NCBI GenBank assembly: GCA_910577085.1 | Contig: CAJTLE010000030.1 | Location: forward strand, 1 to 24,524 | Direction: 5' to 3' | Length of the DNA stretch: 24,524 nt | From: an uncultured Allobaculum sp. | GTDB taxonomy: Bacteria > Bacillota_I > Bacilli_A > Erysipelotrichales > Erysipelotrichaceae | Shown: one piece after another, positions 6,950 to 15,767 of the stretch | How positions within the stretch are numbered: the stretch's first letter is position 1 | Layout: every line of letters starts with the position of its first letter | The notes under the pieces: generated by a model | What the model was told of the DNA's origin: nothing | Database searches by the model: none | The model's input: the letters and a program-made list of their open reading frames with translations, nothing else | Made by a program: the position numbers and the translations under genes

Positions 6950-7360
6950 TCAGCCTGTATAGGCGTCTTCAGGTGTATTTTTGAAGTTCTGCTTTTCCAG
7001 CCACGCTTTTTCTTCTTCGGTTTCCGGAATATCGATCCGCTCAATTTTAAAGATGACCGGTCTTGTGCCATCGTTGCAGCAGGCAATCATCATACGATCA
7101 TCATTGGTCCAGCCATGCATGATGGATCCGCCCTGCAAAGCAGTGTAGACATAGCGGCTGACGCAGTCCCAGGCTTCGCCGCAGAACTTGCCATCCATCA
7201 GATGGTAGAAGTCATCTTCTTTTTGATTGCGTTTAAGCAAGAAGGTATCACCAGGTTTGAAAAATGGACACGGCCCGGATTTGGATTCGGCCAGATACTT
7301 TTCCTGGTACTCTGGAAAGACTTTGGTTTCCAGCACGGTAATTTTGCATTGATGTTCCAC
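6950..7360 (-). CDS. TIGR04076-family protein of unknown function
   Basis: A 136-residue cytosolic protein matching the TIGR04076 family as I remember it: CKITVL near the start, the GPCPFFKPGD motif at residues 29-38, an internal cysteine-containing CGEAWDCV, and the C-terminal CCNDGTRPVIFKIERI. The family has no established biochemical function; its conserved cysteines suggest metal binding or redox chemistry (inference). Translation probably starts at GTG 7360, which has a perfect AGGAGG 5 bases upstream. The Shine-Dalgarno begins only a few bases after the T-tract of a large terminator hairpin (7379-7440). The gene therefore has no room for its own promoter after that hairpin and should depend on read-through or attenuation. 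YhaM lies downstream on the same strand. Confidence 0.85.
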   Translation of the reverse strand: MEHQCKITVLETKVFPEYQEKYLAESKSGPCPFFKPGDTFLLKRNQKEDDFYHLMDGKFCGEAWDCVSRYVYTALQGGSIMHGWTNDDRMMIACCNDGTRPVIFKIERIDIPETEEEKAWLEKQNFKNTPEDAYTG

Positions 7361-7378
7361 GAAGACCTCCTGGATCTG

Positions 7379-7440
7379 AAAAAAGCCTCAGTTCAAGTCT
7401 AATCCTATCCTATGACAGGACTCAAACTCAACCTGAGGCT
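7379..7440 (-). terminator. Terminator or attenuator between argF and the TIGR04076 gene
   Basis: On the minus strand AGCCTCAG (7440-7433) pairs with CTGAGGCT (7391-7384), followed by six T. The enclosed 41 bases also contain partly complementary runs (GAGTCCT against AGGAT, and GTT with AAC). It is the best candidate for the 3' end of the arginine operon, about 185 bases after argF. It also forms the immediate leader of the next gene, whose Shine-Dalgarno starts at about 7371. Confidence 0.8.
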
Positions 7441-7520
7441 GATTCGATTCATTTTCAATGAAAACCACTCGATCTTGTTTTCGCGTCGGTCATGAAGATC
7501 AGGTCGTGGAATTCATCTGT

Positions 7521-7554
7521 TTTGCAGAATGCATCTCTTTGCAGAAGAGATCTC
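7521..7554. repeat. 17-bp imperfect tandem duplication
   Basis: Two adjacent 17-base units begin with TTTGCAGAA (7521-7537 and 7538-7554) and end in TGCATCTC and GAGATCTC; they agree at 14 of 17 positions. They lie in the untranslated region after argF. This is probably a replication-slippage duplication with no evident function. Confidence 0.6.
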
Positions 7555-7559
7555 TTTAG

Positions 7560-7608
7560 TTGATCAGTTTTTGATTGACCAAATTTTGGTTGATCAAATA
7601 TGGATCAG
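7560..7608. repeat. Cluster of TTGATCA-like words with an inverted repeat
   Basis: TTGATCAG, TTGATTGACC, TTGATCAAA and TGGATCAG follow each other within 49 bases just after the argF stop. The centre is an inverted repeat: ACCAAA and TTTGGT flank a single T, extended by TTGAT and ATCAA with two mismatches. It could be a weak hairpin in the argF 3' end or a protein-binding site. Confidence 0.4.
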
Positions 7609-7624
7609 ATCTTCCAATTTCAGA

Positions 7625-8539
7625 TTACTGCGGATCTTTCATCAACAGAACCATGACGGCTTTCTGCGCATGAAGTCTGTTTTCTGCTTCTTCGAAGATT
7701 TCATCGGCATGGTCTTCAAAGACTTTTTCAGTGATTTCCTGACCCCGATAAGCCGGCAGGCAGTGCTGAACCATCACTGAATTTTTGGCATGCGCAAGCA
7801 GTTCGTCATTAACCTGGTAGCCCTGGAAGAGTTTAAGACGTTCTTCTTTTTCGGCTTCCATGCCCATGCTCGCCCAGGTGTCGGTGAAGACAACGTCCGC
7901 ATCTTTAACGGCTTCTTCCGGGCTTTCTGTCCAGGTGAAGTGATCTGGATACTCAGCCGCAAATTCAAGAACGGCTGGATCCGGTTTGTGATCAGCAGGA
8001 GTAGCCACGGCTACATCCATGCCCATCTTCAGACCACCAACGATCAGGGAGTTGGCCATGTTGTTGCCATCGCCGATGTAGACCATTTTCAGGCCTTCCA
8101 GTTTGCCGAATTTTTCGCGGATGGTCATTAAGTCAGCCAGAACCTGGCAAGGATGGCAATAGTCAGTCAGACCGTTGATGATTGGAATGGATCCGTACTG
8201 GGCCAGGTCTTCGACTTCTTTTTGTTCGTAGGTGCGGATCATGATGCCATCCAGGTAGCGGGAAAGAACGCGGGCGGTATCCTGAACAGGTTCGCCACGG
8301 CCGATCTGCAGGTCAGCCGAAGACAGGAATAAAGGCTGGCCGCCTAACTGATGAACACCGGTTTCAAAGGAAACGCGGGTTCTCGTCGAAGATTTCTGGA
8401 AAACCAGACCTACAGATTTTCCTTTTAAATAAGGGTGTTCAATCCCATGTTTCTTTTCATATTTCAACTGATCTGCAAGATCGAGAATTCGGGTAATTTC
8501 TTCCGGGGACAGATCCTGCAGTTTCAATAAATGATTCAT
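7625..8539 (-). CDS. argF: Ornithine carbamoyltransferase
   Basis: A 304-residue transcarbamylase that makes citrulline from ornithine and carbamoyl phosphate, step six of arginine synthesis. The carbamoyl-phosphate loop SSTRTR is at 50-55, the HPCQ motif at 129-132, and the ornithine-loop HCLPA near 265; FTDTWASMGME is the usual ornithine-binding region. It is the last gene of the arginine operon. Its ATG overlaps the argD stop by 4 bases (ATGA) and has a strong AAGGAGG site inside the argD end, so it is translationally coupled. An anabolic role follows from this context rather than from motifs, because catabolic ArcB is very similar; no arcA or arcC is nearby. Confidence 0.96.
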   Translation of the reverse strand: MNHLLKLQDLSPEEITRILDLADQLKYEKKHGIEHPYLKGKSVGLVFQKSSTRTRVSFETGVHQLGGQPLFLSSADLQIGRGEPVQDTARVLSRYLDGIMIRTYEQKEVEDLAQYGSIPIINGLTDYCHPCQVLADLMTIREKFGKLEGLKMVYIGDGNNMANSLIVGGLKMGMDVAVATPADHKPDPAVLEFAAEYPDHFTWTESPEEAVKDADVVFTDTWASMGMEAEKEERLKLFQGYQVNDELLAHAKNSVMVQHCLPAYRGQEITEKVFEDHADEIFEEAENRLHAQKAVMVLLMKDPQ

Positions 8540-9723
8540 GCAAAAACCTCCTTCATGGCCGCAACTGCCTGATCCATCTGCTCATAAGAAAGCGTTAATG
8601 GGGGCAGCAGGCGGATGGTGCCTTTGCCCGCTTTCAGGGCCAGCACACCTTTTTCTCTTAATTTGGCTAAGTCATCCAGAACCGCATCCGGTCCGACTTC
8701 AATGCCGATCATCAGACCCATGCCGCGCACATCCTGAACGTGATCAGAATCCAATGCTTTGATGGCATCCATCAGATACTGGCCTTTTTTGCTGACTTCT
8801 TCCAGGAATTCCGGCTGGCCAACCGTATCGAGAACGACATTGGCCGCACTGGCTGCTAATGGGTTGCCGCCAAATGTAGTGCCATGGTCACCGGCTTTTA
8901 AGACATCCTGTGTCTTTTCACCCGCAAGGACAGCTCCGATGGGAACACCGCCGCCAAGACCTTTGGCACAGGAAACCAGATCCGGACTGAGGCCATAGTT
9001 CTGGTAACAGAAGAAGGCACCGGTCCGTCCTACACCTGTCTGAACTTCATCAATCATGAGCAATACGTCATTTTCCGCGCACAGCTTTGCGACTTCAGAA
9101 ACGAAAGGTGGGTCTAAAGGACGGACGCCGCTTTCGCCCTGTACAAGTTCCATCATGATGCCGGCATATTTGCCTGAGGTGAGTTTTTCATTGAGATCTT
9201 CCAGATTGCCGACTTCGACATAGTCAAAACCTTTGGTAAAGGGGAAGAAGTTGGCATGGAAGTGATCCTGACCAGTCGCTTCCAAAGTGGCAATCGTCCG
9301 GCCATGGAACGAATTGCGTAAGGTCAGAATATTCAGCCGTTCGGGATCCTGATATTTATCCCAGCTGTACTTCCGGGCGATTTTGATCATGCCCTCATTG
9401 GCTTCCGCACCCGAATTGGCATAGAACACGCGCTTGGTGCCGGCCAGTTTATTCAATTTGGCGGCCGCATGGATCATGGGCTCGGTATAAAACAGGTTAG
9501 AAGCCTGCATCATTTTGCCAGCCTGATCGGATACGGCCTTTACAAGGGGTTCATAGTTATGGCCCAGGGCATTGACCCCAATGCCCGAGGTCAGATCCAG
9601 ATAAGGTTTTCCTTCCAGATCATATAAAATGCAGCCATCGCCGTGATCTAAAGCCAGATCAAACCGGCCGTAGGTCTGCATCAGATTGTCATGTTCAATT
9701 GCTTTTAAGGTTTCAAAATCCAT
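8536..9723 (-). CDS. argD: Acetylornithine aminotransferase
   Basis: A 395-residue class III PLP aminotransferase that converts N-acetylglutamate 5-semialdehyde and glutamate to N-acetylornithine. The PLP-phosphate region NSGAEANE lies near 103-110, the cofactor-binding LLMIDEVQTG near 221-230, and the Schiff-base lysine is K254 in CAKGLGGGVPIGA. Size and motifs are those of ArgD rather than of ornithine or GABA aminotransferases. It sits between argB (1-base overlap, TGATG) and argF (4-base overlap), with AGGAGG before the ATG. It may also serve as succinyldiaminopimelate aminotransferase, as in some bacteria, but this cannot be judged here. Confidence 0.95.
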   Translation of the reverse strand: MDFETLKAIEHDNLMQTYGRFDLALDHGDGCILYDLEGKPYLDLTSGIGVNALGHNYEPLVKAVSDQAGKMMQASNLFYTEPMIHAAAKLNKLAGTKRVFYANSGAEANEGMIKIARKYSWDKYQDPERLNILTLRNSFHGRTIATLEATGQDHFHANFFPFTKGFDYVEVGNLEDLNEKLTSGKYAGIMMELVQGESGVRPLDPPFVSEVAKLCAENDVLLMIDEVQTGVGRTGAFFCYQNYGLSPDLVSCAKGLGGGVPIGAVLAGEKTQDVLKAGDHGTTFGGNPLAASAANVVLDTVGQPEFLEEVSKKGQYLMDAIKALDSDHVQDVRGMGLMIGIEVGPDAVLDDLAKLREKGVLALKAGKGTIRLLPPLTLSYEQMDQAVAAMKEVFA

Positions 9724-10592
9724 CAGATTTCCTCCTGGCTGAACATTGTTCCAATGCCAGCGTTGGTCAGTAATTCAATCAGAATTGAATGCGGCACACG
9801 GCCATCAATAATACTTGCCCGGGAAACGCCCTGGCGGACAGCCTCCACGCAGCAGGCAACTTTGGGAATCATGCCCCCTGAGATGACACCAGTCGCTTCG
9901 AGCGCCGGGATCTGGGAAACTTTAATATTGGCAATCACGCTGTCTGGATCAGCAGGATCCGCGAGCAGACCACTGATATCCGTTAACAGAATCAGTTTCT
10001 TGGCATGCAGTGCACCGGCAAGCTGGCTGGCGGCAAGGTCGGCATTGATGTTGTAGGAATGCCCATCATACAGTCCGGCCGCAACCGAGGAAATGACGGG
10101 GATATATCCTTTGTCAATGACATCGGAAACAAGCTGACAGTTGACCTGAACGATATCGCCGACATAGCCATAATCATCATCACTGCCCTCTTCGACATGC
10201 GGAATGGCCTGGAAGAGATTGCCATCCATGCCGCCAAGGCCAATGCCTTTGCCTTCCAGATGGCTGACCAGTTCTTTGTTCACCTTGCCGCAAAGAACCA
10301 TCTGCACGATTTCCATCGCTTCTTCATCCGTCACGCGAAGACCATTCACAAAGTGGGATTCCACGCCGGTGCGTTTGAGCATCCGGTTGATATCCGGGCC
10401 GCCGCCATGCACGAGTACAACATGGATGCCCACCAGATGGAGCATCAATACATCTTCAATGACGGCTTTTTTCAGCTCTTCATCAATCATGGCGTTTCCG
10501 CCATATTTCACGACGACCACTTCGCCGTTATATTCTTTTAAATACGGCAGGCTTTCCGCTAAAAGCGCCGCTCTCTGTTCCGGCAGGATCAT
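9723..10592 (-). CDS. argB: Acetylglutamate kinase
   Basis: A 289-residue amino-acid kinase that phosphorylates N-acetylglutamate. The N-terminal VVKYGGNAM (about 27-35) and LVHGGGPDINR (about 60-70) are the nucleotide- and substrate-binding glycine-rich loops; VTDEEAMEIVQMVLCGKVNK near 108-127 is the family signature. It is usually the step inhibited by arginine in acetyl-cycle organisms. The N-terminal extension before the first beta strand (about 23 residues) is of the type that allows hexamer formation in arginine-sensitive forms, so feedback inhibition is plausible (inference). It overlaps argJ by 4 bases and argD by 1 base. Confidence 0.96.
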   Translation of the reverse strand: MILPEQRAALLAESLPYLKEYNGEVVVVKYGGNAMIDEELKKAVIEDVLMLHLVGIHVVLVHGGGPDINRMLKRTGVESHFVNGLRVTDEEAMEIVQMVLCGKVNKELVSHLEGKGIGLGGMDGNLFQAIPHVEEGSDDDYGYVGDIVQVNCQLVSDVIDKGYIPVISSVAAGLYDGHSYNINADLAASQLAGALHAKKLILLTDISGLLADPADPDSVIANIKVSQIPALEATGVISGGMIPKVACCVEAVRQGVSRASIIDGRVPHSILIELLTNAGIGTMFSQEEI

Positions 10593-11794
10593 GTGCGGTA
10601 GTCTCCATTGATCTTGACATAGTCATACGTCAGATCGCAGCCCCAGCAGGTGGCCTGTTCATTTCCCTCATGCAGATCGGCAATGATTTCAATGGCATCA
10701 GGCTCCAGAATCTTGGCCACCTTGTCTTCATCAAATTCAATGCCCTTGCCAGACTTGCAGACGAGGATTTCGCCATTTTTCGAAGCGAAGTAAATATCCA
10801 CCAGTGCCGGATCAAATTTGGCTTTGGAATAACCCATCGCACAAAGGACACGGCCCCAGTTGGCATCGGCACCAAATACAGCGGCTTTTAATAAGGAAGA
10901 AGAAGCCACGCTCATGGCCAGTGTTTCGGCCTGATCTTCCGTGGCCGCATTTTTAACATCCACCGTAATCAGACGGCTTGCGCCTTCGCCATCACTGGCA
11001 ATGGCAATGGCCAGATGTTCCATGACCGTTTTCAGGGCCGTTTTGAAGGTTTCATAGTCGGCGCCTTCTCGAGTAATTTCAGCATTGCCAGCCAGACCGT
11101 TAGCTAAAACGATGCACATATCATTGGTAGAAGTATCGCCATCGACGCTGATGCGGTTGAAGGTCTTTTTGACATTGGATTTGAGCATCTGGCTTAAGCA
11201 TTCACTGCTGATGGCCGCATCGGTGGTGATGAAGCAAAGCATGGTTCCCATATTGGGGTGAATCATGCCGGACCCTTTGGCAATTCCGCCCAGACGGACA
11301 ATCTTACCATCCAGTTCAAATTCCACCGCATATTCTTTGACTTTCGTATCGGTGGTCATGATCGCATGGGCACTTTCCATCGGATCCTGGCCTAAAACAA
11401 TGGCGTTGGTTCCCGCCACGATTTTTTCAATCGGTAGTTCCTGACCGATGACACCAGTTGAAGCGACAAGGACATCTTCAACATCCAGATTCAGTTTTTT
11501 AGCAGCTGCTTCAGCCTGAAGCAGAGCATTCTTGGCATCATTGATGGCACAGGCATTGGCATTGCCCGAATTGACGGTAATCGCCTGGGCTTTGCCATTG
11601 GCCAGATGTTTCATATTCAGATACAGCGGTGCGGCTTTGACCTGGTTGGAGGTGTAAACCGCCGCGGCATTACAGGGGACACTGGAAACAATTAACGCCA
11701 GCTCTTTTTTTGCGGGATTGTTGCGCAGGCCGCAGTGCACGGCGCCGGTGGAAAATCCCTGAGCGGCTGTAATGGAGGAAGTAACAGGTTTCAT
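10589..11794 (-). CDS. argJ: Bifunctional ornithine acetyltransferase / N-acetylglutamate synthase
   Basis: A 401-residue ArgJ that moves the acetyl group from N-acetylornithine to glutamate, releasing ornithine and regenerating N-acetylglutamate. The precursor cuts itself into alpha and beta chains; the site here is NMG-TML, with T184 as the new N-terminal nucleophile after KGSGMIHP. The residue before the cut is Gly where many ArgJ proteins have Ala. Its presence explains why the operon lacks argA and argE. Whether it is truly bifunctional (acetyl-CoA use) or monofunctional cannot be told from sequence, but no separate N-acetylglutamate synthase is seen in the window. It starts 100 bases after argC and overlaps argB by 4 bases. 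Confidence 0.95.
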   Translation of the reverse strand: MKPVTSSITAAQGFSTGAVHCGLRNNPAKKELALIVSSVPCNAAAVYTSNQVKAAPLYLNMKHLANGKAQAITVNSGNANACAINDAKNALLQAEAAAKKLNLDVEDVLVASTGVIGQELPIEKIVAGTNAIVLGQDPMESAHAIMTTDTKVKEYAVEFELDGKIVRLGGIAKGSGMIHPNMGTMLCFITTDAAISSECLSQMLKSNVKKTFNRISVDGDTSTNDMCIVLANGLAGNAEITREGADYETFKTALKTVMEHLAIAIASDGEGASRLITVDVKNAATEDQAETLAMSVASSSLLKAAVFGADANWGRVLCAMGYSKAKFDPALVDIYFASKNGEILVCKSGKGIEFDEDKVAKILEPDAIEIIADLHEGNEQATCWGCDLTYDYVKINGDYRT

Positions 11795-11894
11795 CCGGAT
11801 TTCCTTTCTATTTCGTTTTTATCTTGATCGATCGCTCATCGGATGAGGATCGGAAAAATTTTCAGATTTTCGTTGGTTCTTTTTTCTCTTTCAT

Positions 11895-12824
11895 TTAAAG
11901 GGCCAGACCTTCAAATTCCGGCAGGCCAAGCATGAGGTTCATGTTCTGAACCGCAGCACCGCTTGCCCCTTTGCCCAGGTTGTCGAAGCGGGCATTGAGC
12001 ACATAGCCGTTTTCATTGCCGTTGATAAACAGCTCCATCTGATCGGTACCGGCCAGCGTATTGCTGAAAAGAGCCGATTCACCAGGATGGACATGAATAT
12101 TGGTGTTCTCATACCACTTGGCGAAGAACTGATACAGACTTTCAGGATCAAGTTTCTTTCCGTCTTCGGTCAGATCCGCCGGATCAATGAAGACCGAAAC
12201 CAGCATGCCCTGTGCAAAGTCATCAACAACCGGCACAAACAACGGGGTCTGTTCCAGATGGCAGACAGCTTTCATTTCCGGCAGGTGTTTATGGCCAAGG
12301 CCCAGACCATAGGCTTTTGGACTGGCCATGGCTTCGGTTTTATTGCCTTCATAGTCTTCAATCATCTTGCGGCCGCCGCCGGTATAACCGGTTAACGAGA
12401 AAGCTGTCAGCTTCGTATCCGGTTTGAGCAGTCCGCCTGCAACAAATGGATAGACCAGGGAGATAAACCCACTGGCATGACATCCGGGATTGGCGACAAG
12501 CTTTGCATTCTGAATCGCCGTGCGGTGCTCTTCATCGAGTTCCGGAAAGCCATACGTCCACTCTGGATTGGTCCGGTGGGCCGTACTGGCATCGATGATT
12601 TTGGTCTCCATGCCCGACATCAGTTCAACGGCTTCTTTGGCCGCTGCATCCGGCAGGCACAGGAAGACCAGATCCGCTTCCTTCATGAGCGCCTTGCGGG
12701 CTTCGGGATCCTTTCGCATGGCAGGATCAATTTCTAAAAGCTGTAAGTCCGGGCGGTTTTTGAGCCGTTCATGGATCTGTAATCCGGTTGTTCCCGCCTG
12801 GCCATCAATATAGATTTTCTTCAT
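11895..12824 (-). CDS. argC: N-acetyl-gamma-glutamyl-phosphate reductase, short (type 2) form
   Basis: A 309-residue NADPH-dependent reductase that converts N-acetylglutamyl phosphate to its semialdehyde. The catalytic cysteine is C115 in ANPGCHASG and the dinucleotide-binding loop is GQAGTTGLQI near 8-17. The length and the start KKIYIDGQAGTTG fit the shorter ArgC family (TIGR01851-like) rather than the common form of about 345 residues. An ATG at 12833 is in frame but has its Shine-Dalgarno only 2 bases away; the ATG at 12824 has AAAGGAA at normal distance and is preferred. The gene is separated from argH by 187 bases with two inverted repeats, the largest gap in the operon, so it may have extra control. 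Confidence 0.93.
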   Translation of the reverse strand: MKKIYIDGQAGTTGLQIHERLKNRPDLQLLEIDPAMRKDPEARKALMKEADLVFLCLPDAAAKEAVELMSGMETKIIDASTAHRTNPEWTYGFPELDEEHRTAIQNAKLVANPGCHASGFISLVYPFVAGGLLKPDTKLTAFSLTGYTGGGRKMIEDYEGNKTEAMASPKAYGLGLGHKHLPEMKAVCHLEQTPLFVPVVDDFAQGMLVSVFIDPADLTEDGKKLDPESLYQFFAKWYENTNIHVHPGESALFSNTLAGTDQMELFINGNENGYVLNARFDNLGKGASGAAVQNMNLMLGLPEFEGLAL

Positions 12825-12877
12825 GGTTTTCATTTCCTTTTGTTATGGCTTTATCCATTTGAAAGGACCTAAAGCCA

Positions 12878-12902
12878 AACACAGGCCAGTTGAGCCTGTG
12901 TT
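12878..12902 (-). other. 9-bp stem-loop in the argH-argC gap
   Basis: AACACAGGC and GCCTGTGTT form a perfect 9-bp stem around a 7-base loop. On the minus strand it is followed by TGGCTTT, a poor T-tract. A second inverted repeat, CATTCCC with GGGAATG (12938-12965), lies closer to argH. Possible roles are partial termination, RNA processing or mRNA stability between the two halves of the operon. Confidence 0.5.
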
Positions 12903-13011
12903 GGTGAGCTTTGTTCTTCATGTAAAGTAAAATCAGACATTCCCGCTCCATTTGTTTTGGGAATGGATCTCCGGCCAGATCGAAAGAAGACCGGATGGGT
13001 TTGAATCGTAA

Positions 13012-14397
13012 TTACGATTTATGCGCTTTGGCAAATTCTTTGGCTTTGGCTGCCTGGTCGAGAACCGACTGTGGCGATGGGCCGCCATAGACTTTGCGCT
13101 GATTGACACAGTTAAGTAAATCAATGGCTGGATAGAAGTCATCTTCAAAGAGCGGACATAAGGCCTGCAGCTCTTCGAGCGTTAAATCTTCCAGCGCTTT
13201 TCCCTGCTCAAGGCAGCTGGCCACCAGCTGACCTGTCAGTTTGTAGGCATCCCGGAATGGCATGCCTTTTTTTGCCAGATAATCGGCACAGTCTGTGGCA
13301 TTGATAAAGCCTTTCAGACCGGCCTGTTTCATGTTGGTCTTGTTGACTTTCATGGTCTTTAACATCGGAACCAGAACCTTCAAGCACTGTTCCACGGTGT
13401 CACAGGCATCAAAGATGGCTTCTTTGTCTTCCTGCATGTCCTTGTTATAGGCCAGCGGCAGACCTTTCATGACCGTCAGCAGACCCATCAGATCGCCATA
13501 CACCCGACCGGTTTTTCCACGGATCAATTCGCACATATCCGGGTTTTTCTTCTGCGGCATAATGGAACTTCCGGTTGAGAAAGCATCATCGAGGTCGATG
13601 AATTTGAACTCCCAGGAACTCCATAAAATCATCTCTTCACACATACGAGACATGTGCATCATCAGGATGGACAGATCGGAAAGGAATTCAATACAGAAAT
13701 CACGATCCGAAACAGCATCGATGGAGTTGGACATCGGCTTGGAAAAGCCAAGGCGTTTTGCTGTGAATTCCCGGTCCAGATCAAAGGTGGTTCCGGCCAG
13801 GGCCCCCGCACCCAGCGGGCATTCATCCATGACATCGAGCGTATTTTCCAGACGTTTGATATCGCGGCTGAACATATTGGCATAAGCCATCATCGTATGA
13901 CCAAAGGTCACGGGCTGTGCTCTTTGTAAGTGGGTGTAGCCCGGAACGATGGTATCGGCATTGGCATTGGCAATATCAGCCAGGGTATCAATCAGCCGGC
14001 ACAGTCTGTTTTTGATTTCATTGATGCGTTCAACGACAAACAGACGGGTATCGAGTGCCACCTGATCGTTCCGGCTGCGGCCGGTATGGAGCTTCTTGCC
14101 GGCATCGCCGATCTTGGCGGTCAGCAGCTGCTCCACACAAGTGTGAATATCTTCATATTCGTCCGTAAACTGAATGCGGCCGGCATTCATATCGGATAAA
14201 AGCTCAAGCAGGCCATGATGAATGGCTGCTTTTTCGTCTTTCGTCAGAATGCCCTGGTTTTCGAGCATGCACGAATGCACCAGAGATCCCAGAATATCCT
14301 GCGAGTACAGTCTGTTATCAAAGGAAATGGAACTGTTGAAGTCGTTTGCGGCAGGATCTGTTCCTTTCGAGATCCGCCCGGCCCAGAGCGTACTCAT
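13012..14397 (-). CDS. argH: Argininosuccinate lyase
   Basis: A 461-residue fumarase/aspartase-superfamily lyase that splits argininosuccinate into arginine and fumarate. The signature GSSIMPQKKNP is at about 276-286, with the catalytic serine within it; GYTHLQRAQP near 153-162 supplies the catalytic histidine (H155), and KLHTGRSRNDQ at 102-112 binds substrate. It is normal in length. Its ATG overlaps the argG stop (TAATG), so the two are coupled. This is the final arginine step, placed second in the operon as commonly seen in argGH clusters. Confidence 0.97.
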   Translation of the reverse strand: MSTLWAGRISKGTDPAANDFNSSISFDNRLYSQDILGSLVHSCMLENQGILTKDEKAAIHHGLLELLSDMNAGRIQFTDEYEDIHTCVEQLLTAKIGDAGKKLHTGRSRNDQVALDTRLFVVERINEIKNRLCRLIDTLADIANANADTIVPGYTHLQRAQPVTFGHTMMAYANMFSRDIKRLENTLDVMDECPLGAGALAGTTFDLDREFTAKRLGFSKPMSNSIDAVSDRDFCIEFLSDLSILMMHMSRMCEEMILWSSWEFKFIDLDDAFSTGSSIMPQKKNPDMCELIRGKTGRVYGDLMGLLTVMKGLPLAYNKDMQEDKEAIFDACDTVEQCLKVLVPMLKTMKVNKTNMKQAGLKGFINATDCADYLAKKGMPFRDAYKLTGQLVASCLEQGKALEDLTLEELQALCPLFEDDFYPAIDLLNCVNQRKVYGGPSPQSVLDQAAKAKEFAKAHKS

Positions 14398-15668
14398 TAT
14401 TCAACGCTGGAGAAATGTTCTCCAGTCTGTTCAGCCAGAGCCTGGTCGTTGATTGCCCGAACGGCAACTGGCAGACCAAACAGGTTGATGAATCCAGCGG
14501 AATCGGCCTGATCGTAGCAGTCATCTTCATCGAAAGTCGCCATGCCTGCGTTGTACAGCGAGAATGGAGAAGTGACAGAGACAGGGAGGATGTTTCCTTT
14601 ATATAACTTCAGGGTGACATCACCAGTAACGGTTTCCTGTGTAGAGTCTACAAATGCGGATAATGCTTTTCTTAATGGGGTGTACCACAGTCCGTCATAA
14701 ACCAGTTCACCGAATTTCTGGCCGACGATTTCTTTGAAATGTTTGGTGTTTTTATCCAGTGTGATTTCTTCGAGTTTCTTGTGAGCTGCATACAGAATGG
14801 TTCCGCCTGGTGTTTCATACACACCTCTGGACTTCATGCCGACCAGTCTGTTTTCAACGATGTCCAGAATACCGATACCGTTGGCGCCGCCGACTTCGTT
14901 GAGTTTGAGAATGATTTCTTTGGCGCTCATTGGCTGATCATCAAGCATGGTTGGAACGCCTTTGTCAAAATGCAGTTTGATTGTGGTTGGCTTGTCTGGA
15001 GCCATTTCTGGAGAAACACCCAATTCGAGGAAGCCCGGCGTATTGATCGGCGCTTCATTGGCGGGATCTTCCAGATCCAGACCTTCATGAGACAGGTGCC
15101 AGAGGTTTTTATCTTTGGAGTAGTTGGTTTCTTTGGAAATCTTTAAAGGAATGTTGTGGGCTTTCGCATATTCGATTTCTTTTTCTCTGGAGTTCAGTTC
15201 CCAGAACCGCCATGGAGCGATGATGTCCATTTCTGGAGCGAACGCTTTGATGGCCAGCTCAAACCGAACCTGGTCGTTTCCTTTACCGGTGCAGCCATGG
15301 CAGATGGCCTGGGCGCCTTCGGCTTTGGCAATTTCAACAATCCGTTTGGCGATGATTGGTCTTGCAAAAGATGTACCTAACAGATAGTCTTCGTAGCTTG
15401 CACCAGCTTTTAAGGATGGAATGATATAGTCATCGACAAATGTGTCCGTTAAATCTTCGATATACAGCTTGCTTGCGCCAGTGGCCAGGGCTTTTTCTTC
15501 CAGGCCATCCAGTTCGCCTGCCTGGCCGACGTTTCCAGAAACGGCGATGACTTCACAGTTTCCATACTGTTCTTTCAGCCATGGAATGAGGCAGGATGTA
15601 TCCAGTCCGCCAGAATAGGCAAGGACGATTTTCTTATAGTTTTTATTTTCGTTATGTAAGTTGCTCAT
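14397..15668 (-). CDS. argG: Argininosuccinate synthase
   Basis: A 423-residue ATP-dependent ligase joining citrulline and aspartate. The ATP-PPase P-loop SGGLDTS is at 19-25, and the later GCTGKGNDQVRFE is the conserved substrate-binding segment. The protein is about 10-20 residues longer than most bacterial ArgG, partly from an N-terminal MSNLHNENKNY extension before the first strand. The ATG has AAGGAG 10 bases upstream. It is the first structural gene of the operon, but it lies 270 bases downstream of the T-box terminator, an unusually long spacer that contains two tiny ORFs. Confidence 0.96.
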   Translation of the reverse strand: MSNLHNENKNYKKIVLAYSGGLDTSCLIPWLKEQYGNCEVIAVSGNVGQAGELDGLEEKALATGASKLYIEDLTDTFVDDYIIPSLKAGASYEDYLLGTSFARPIIAKRIVEIAKAEGAQAICHGCTGKGNDQVRFELAIKAFAPEMDIIAPWRFWELNSREKEIEYAKAHNIPLKISKETNYSKDKNLWHLSHEGLDLEDPANEAPINTPGFLELGVSPEMAPDKPTTIKLHFDKGVPTMLDDQPMSAKEIILKLNEVGGANGIGILDIVENRLVGMKSRGVYETPGGTILYAAHKKLEEITLDKNTKHFKEIVGQKFGELVYDGLWYTPLRKALSAFVDSTQETVTGDVTLKLYKGNILPVSVTSPFSLYNAGMATFDEDDCYDQADSAGFINLFGLPVAVRAINDQALAEQTGEHFSSVE

Positions 15669-15767
15669 AATGGGTATTCTCCTTAGTTGTGTCTGTTTTC
15701 CTGAGTTGTCTTCACATCTTTTCGATGTAGTTTTTCTTTGTGATCGTCTGTTCAGGCTCTGTCTGAT

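Noticed and set aside
12808..12921. 38-codon frame in the argH-argC gap that overlaps the argC start (possible leader peptide)
   Set aside because: It has no Shine-Dalgarno and only two scattered arginine codons, and it runs out of frame into argC; weaker than the ORF after the T-box.
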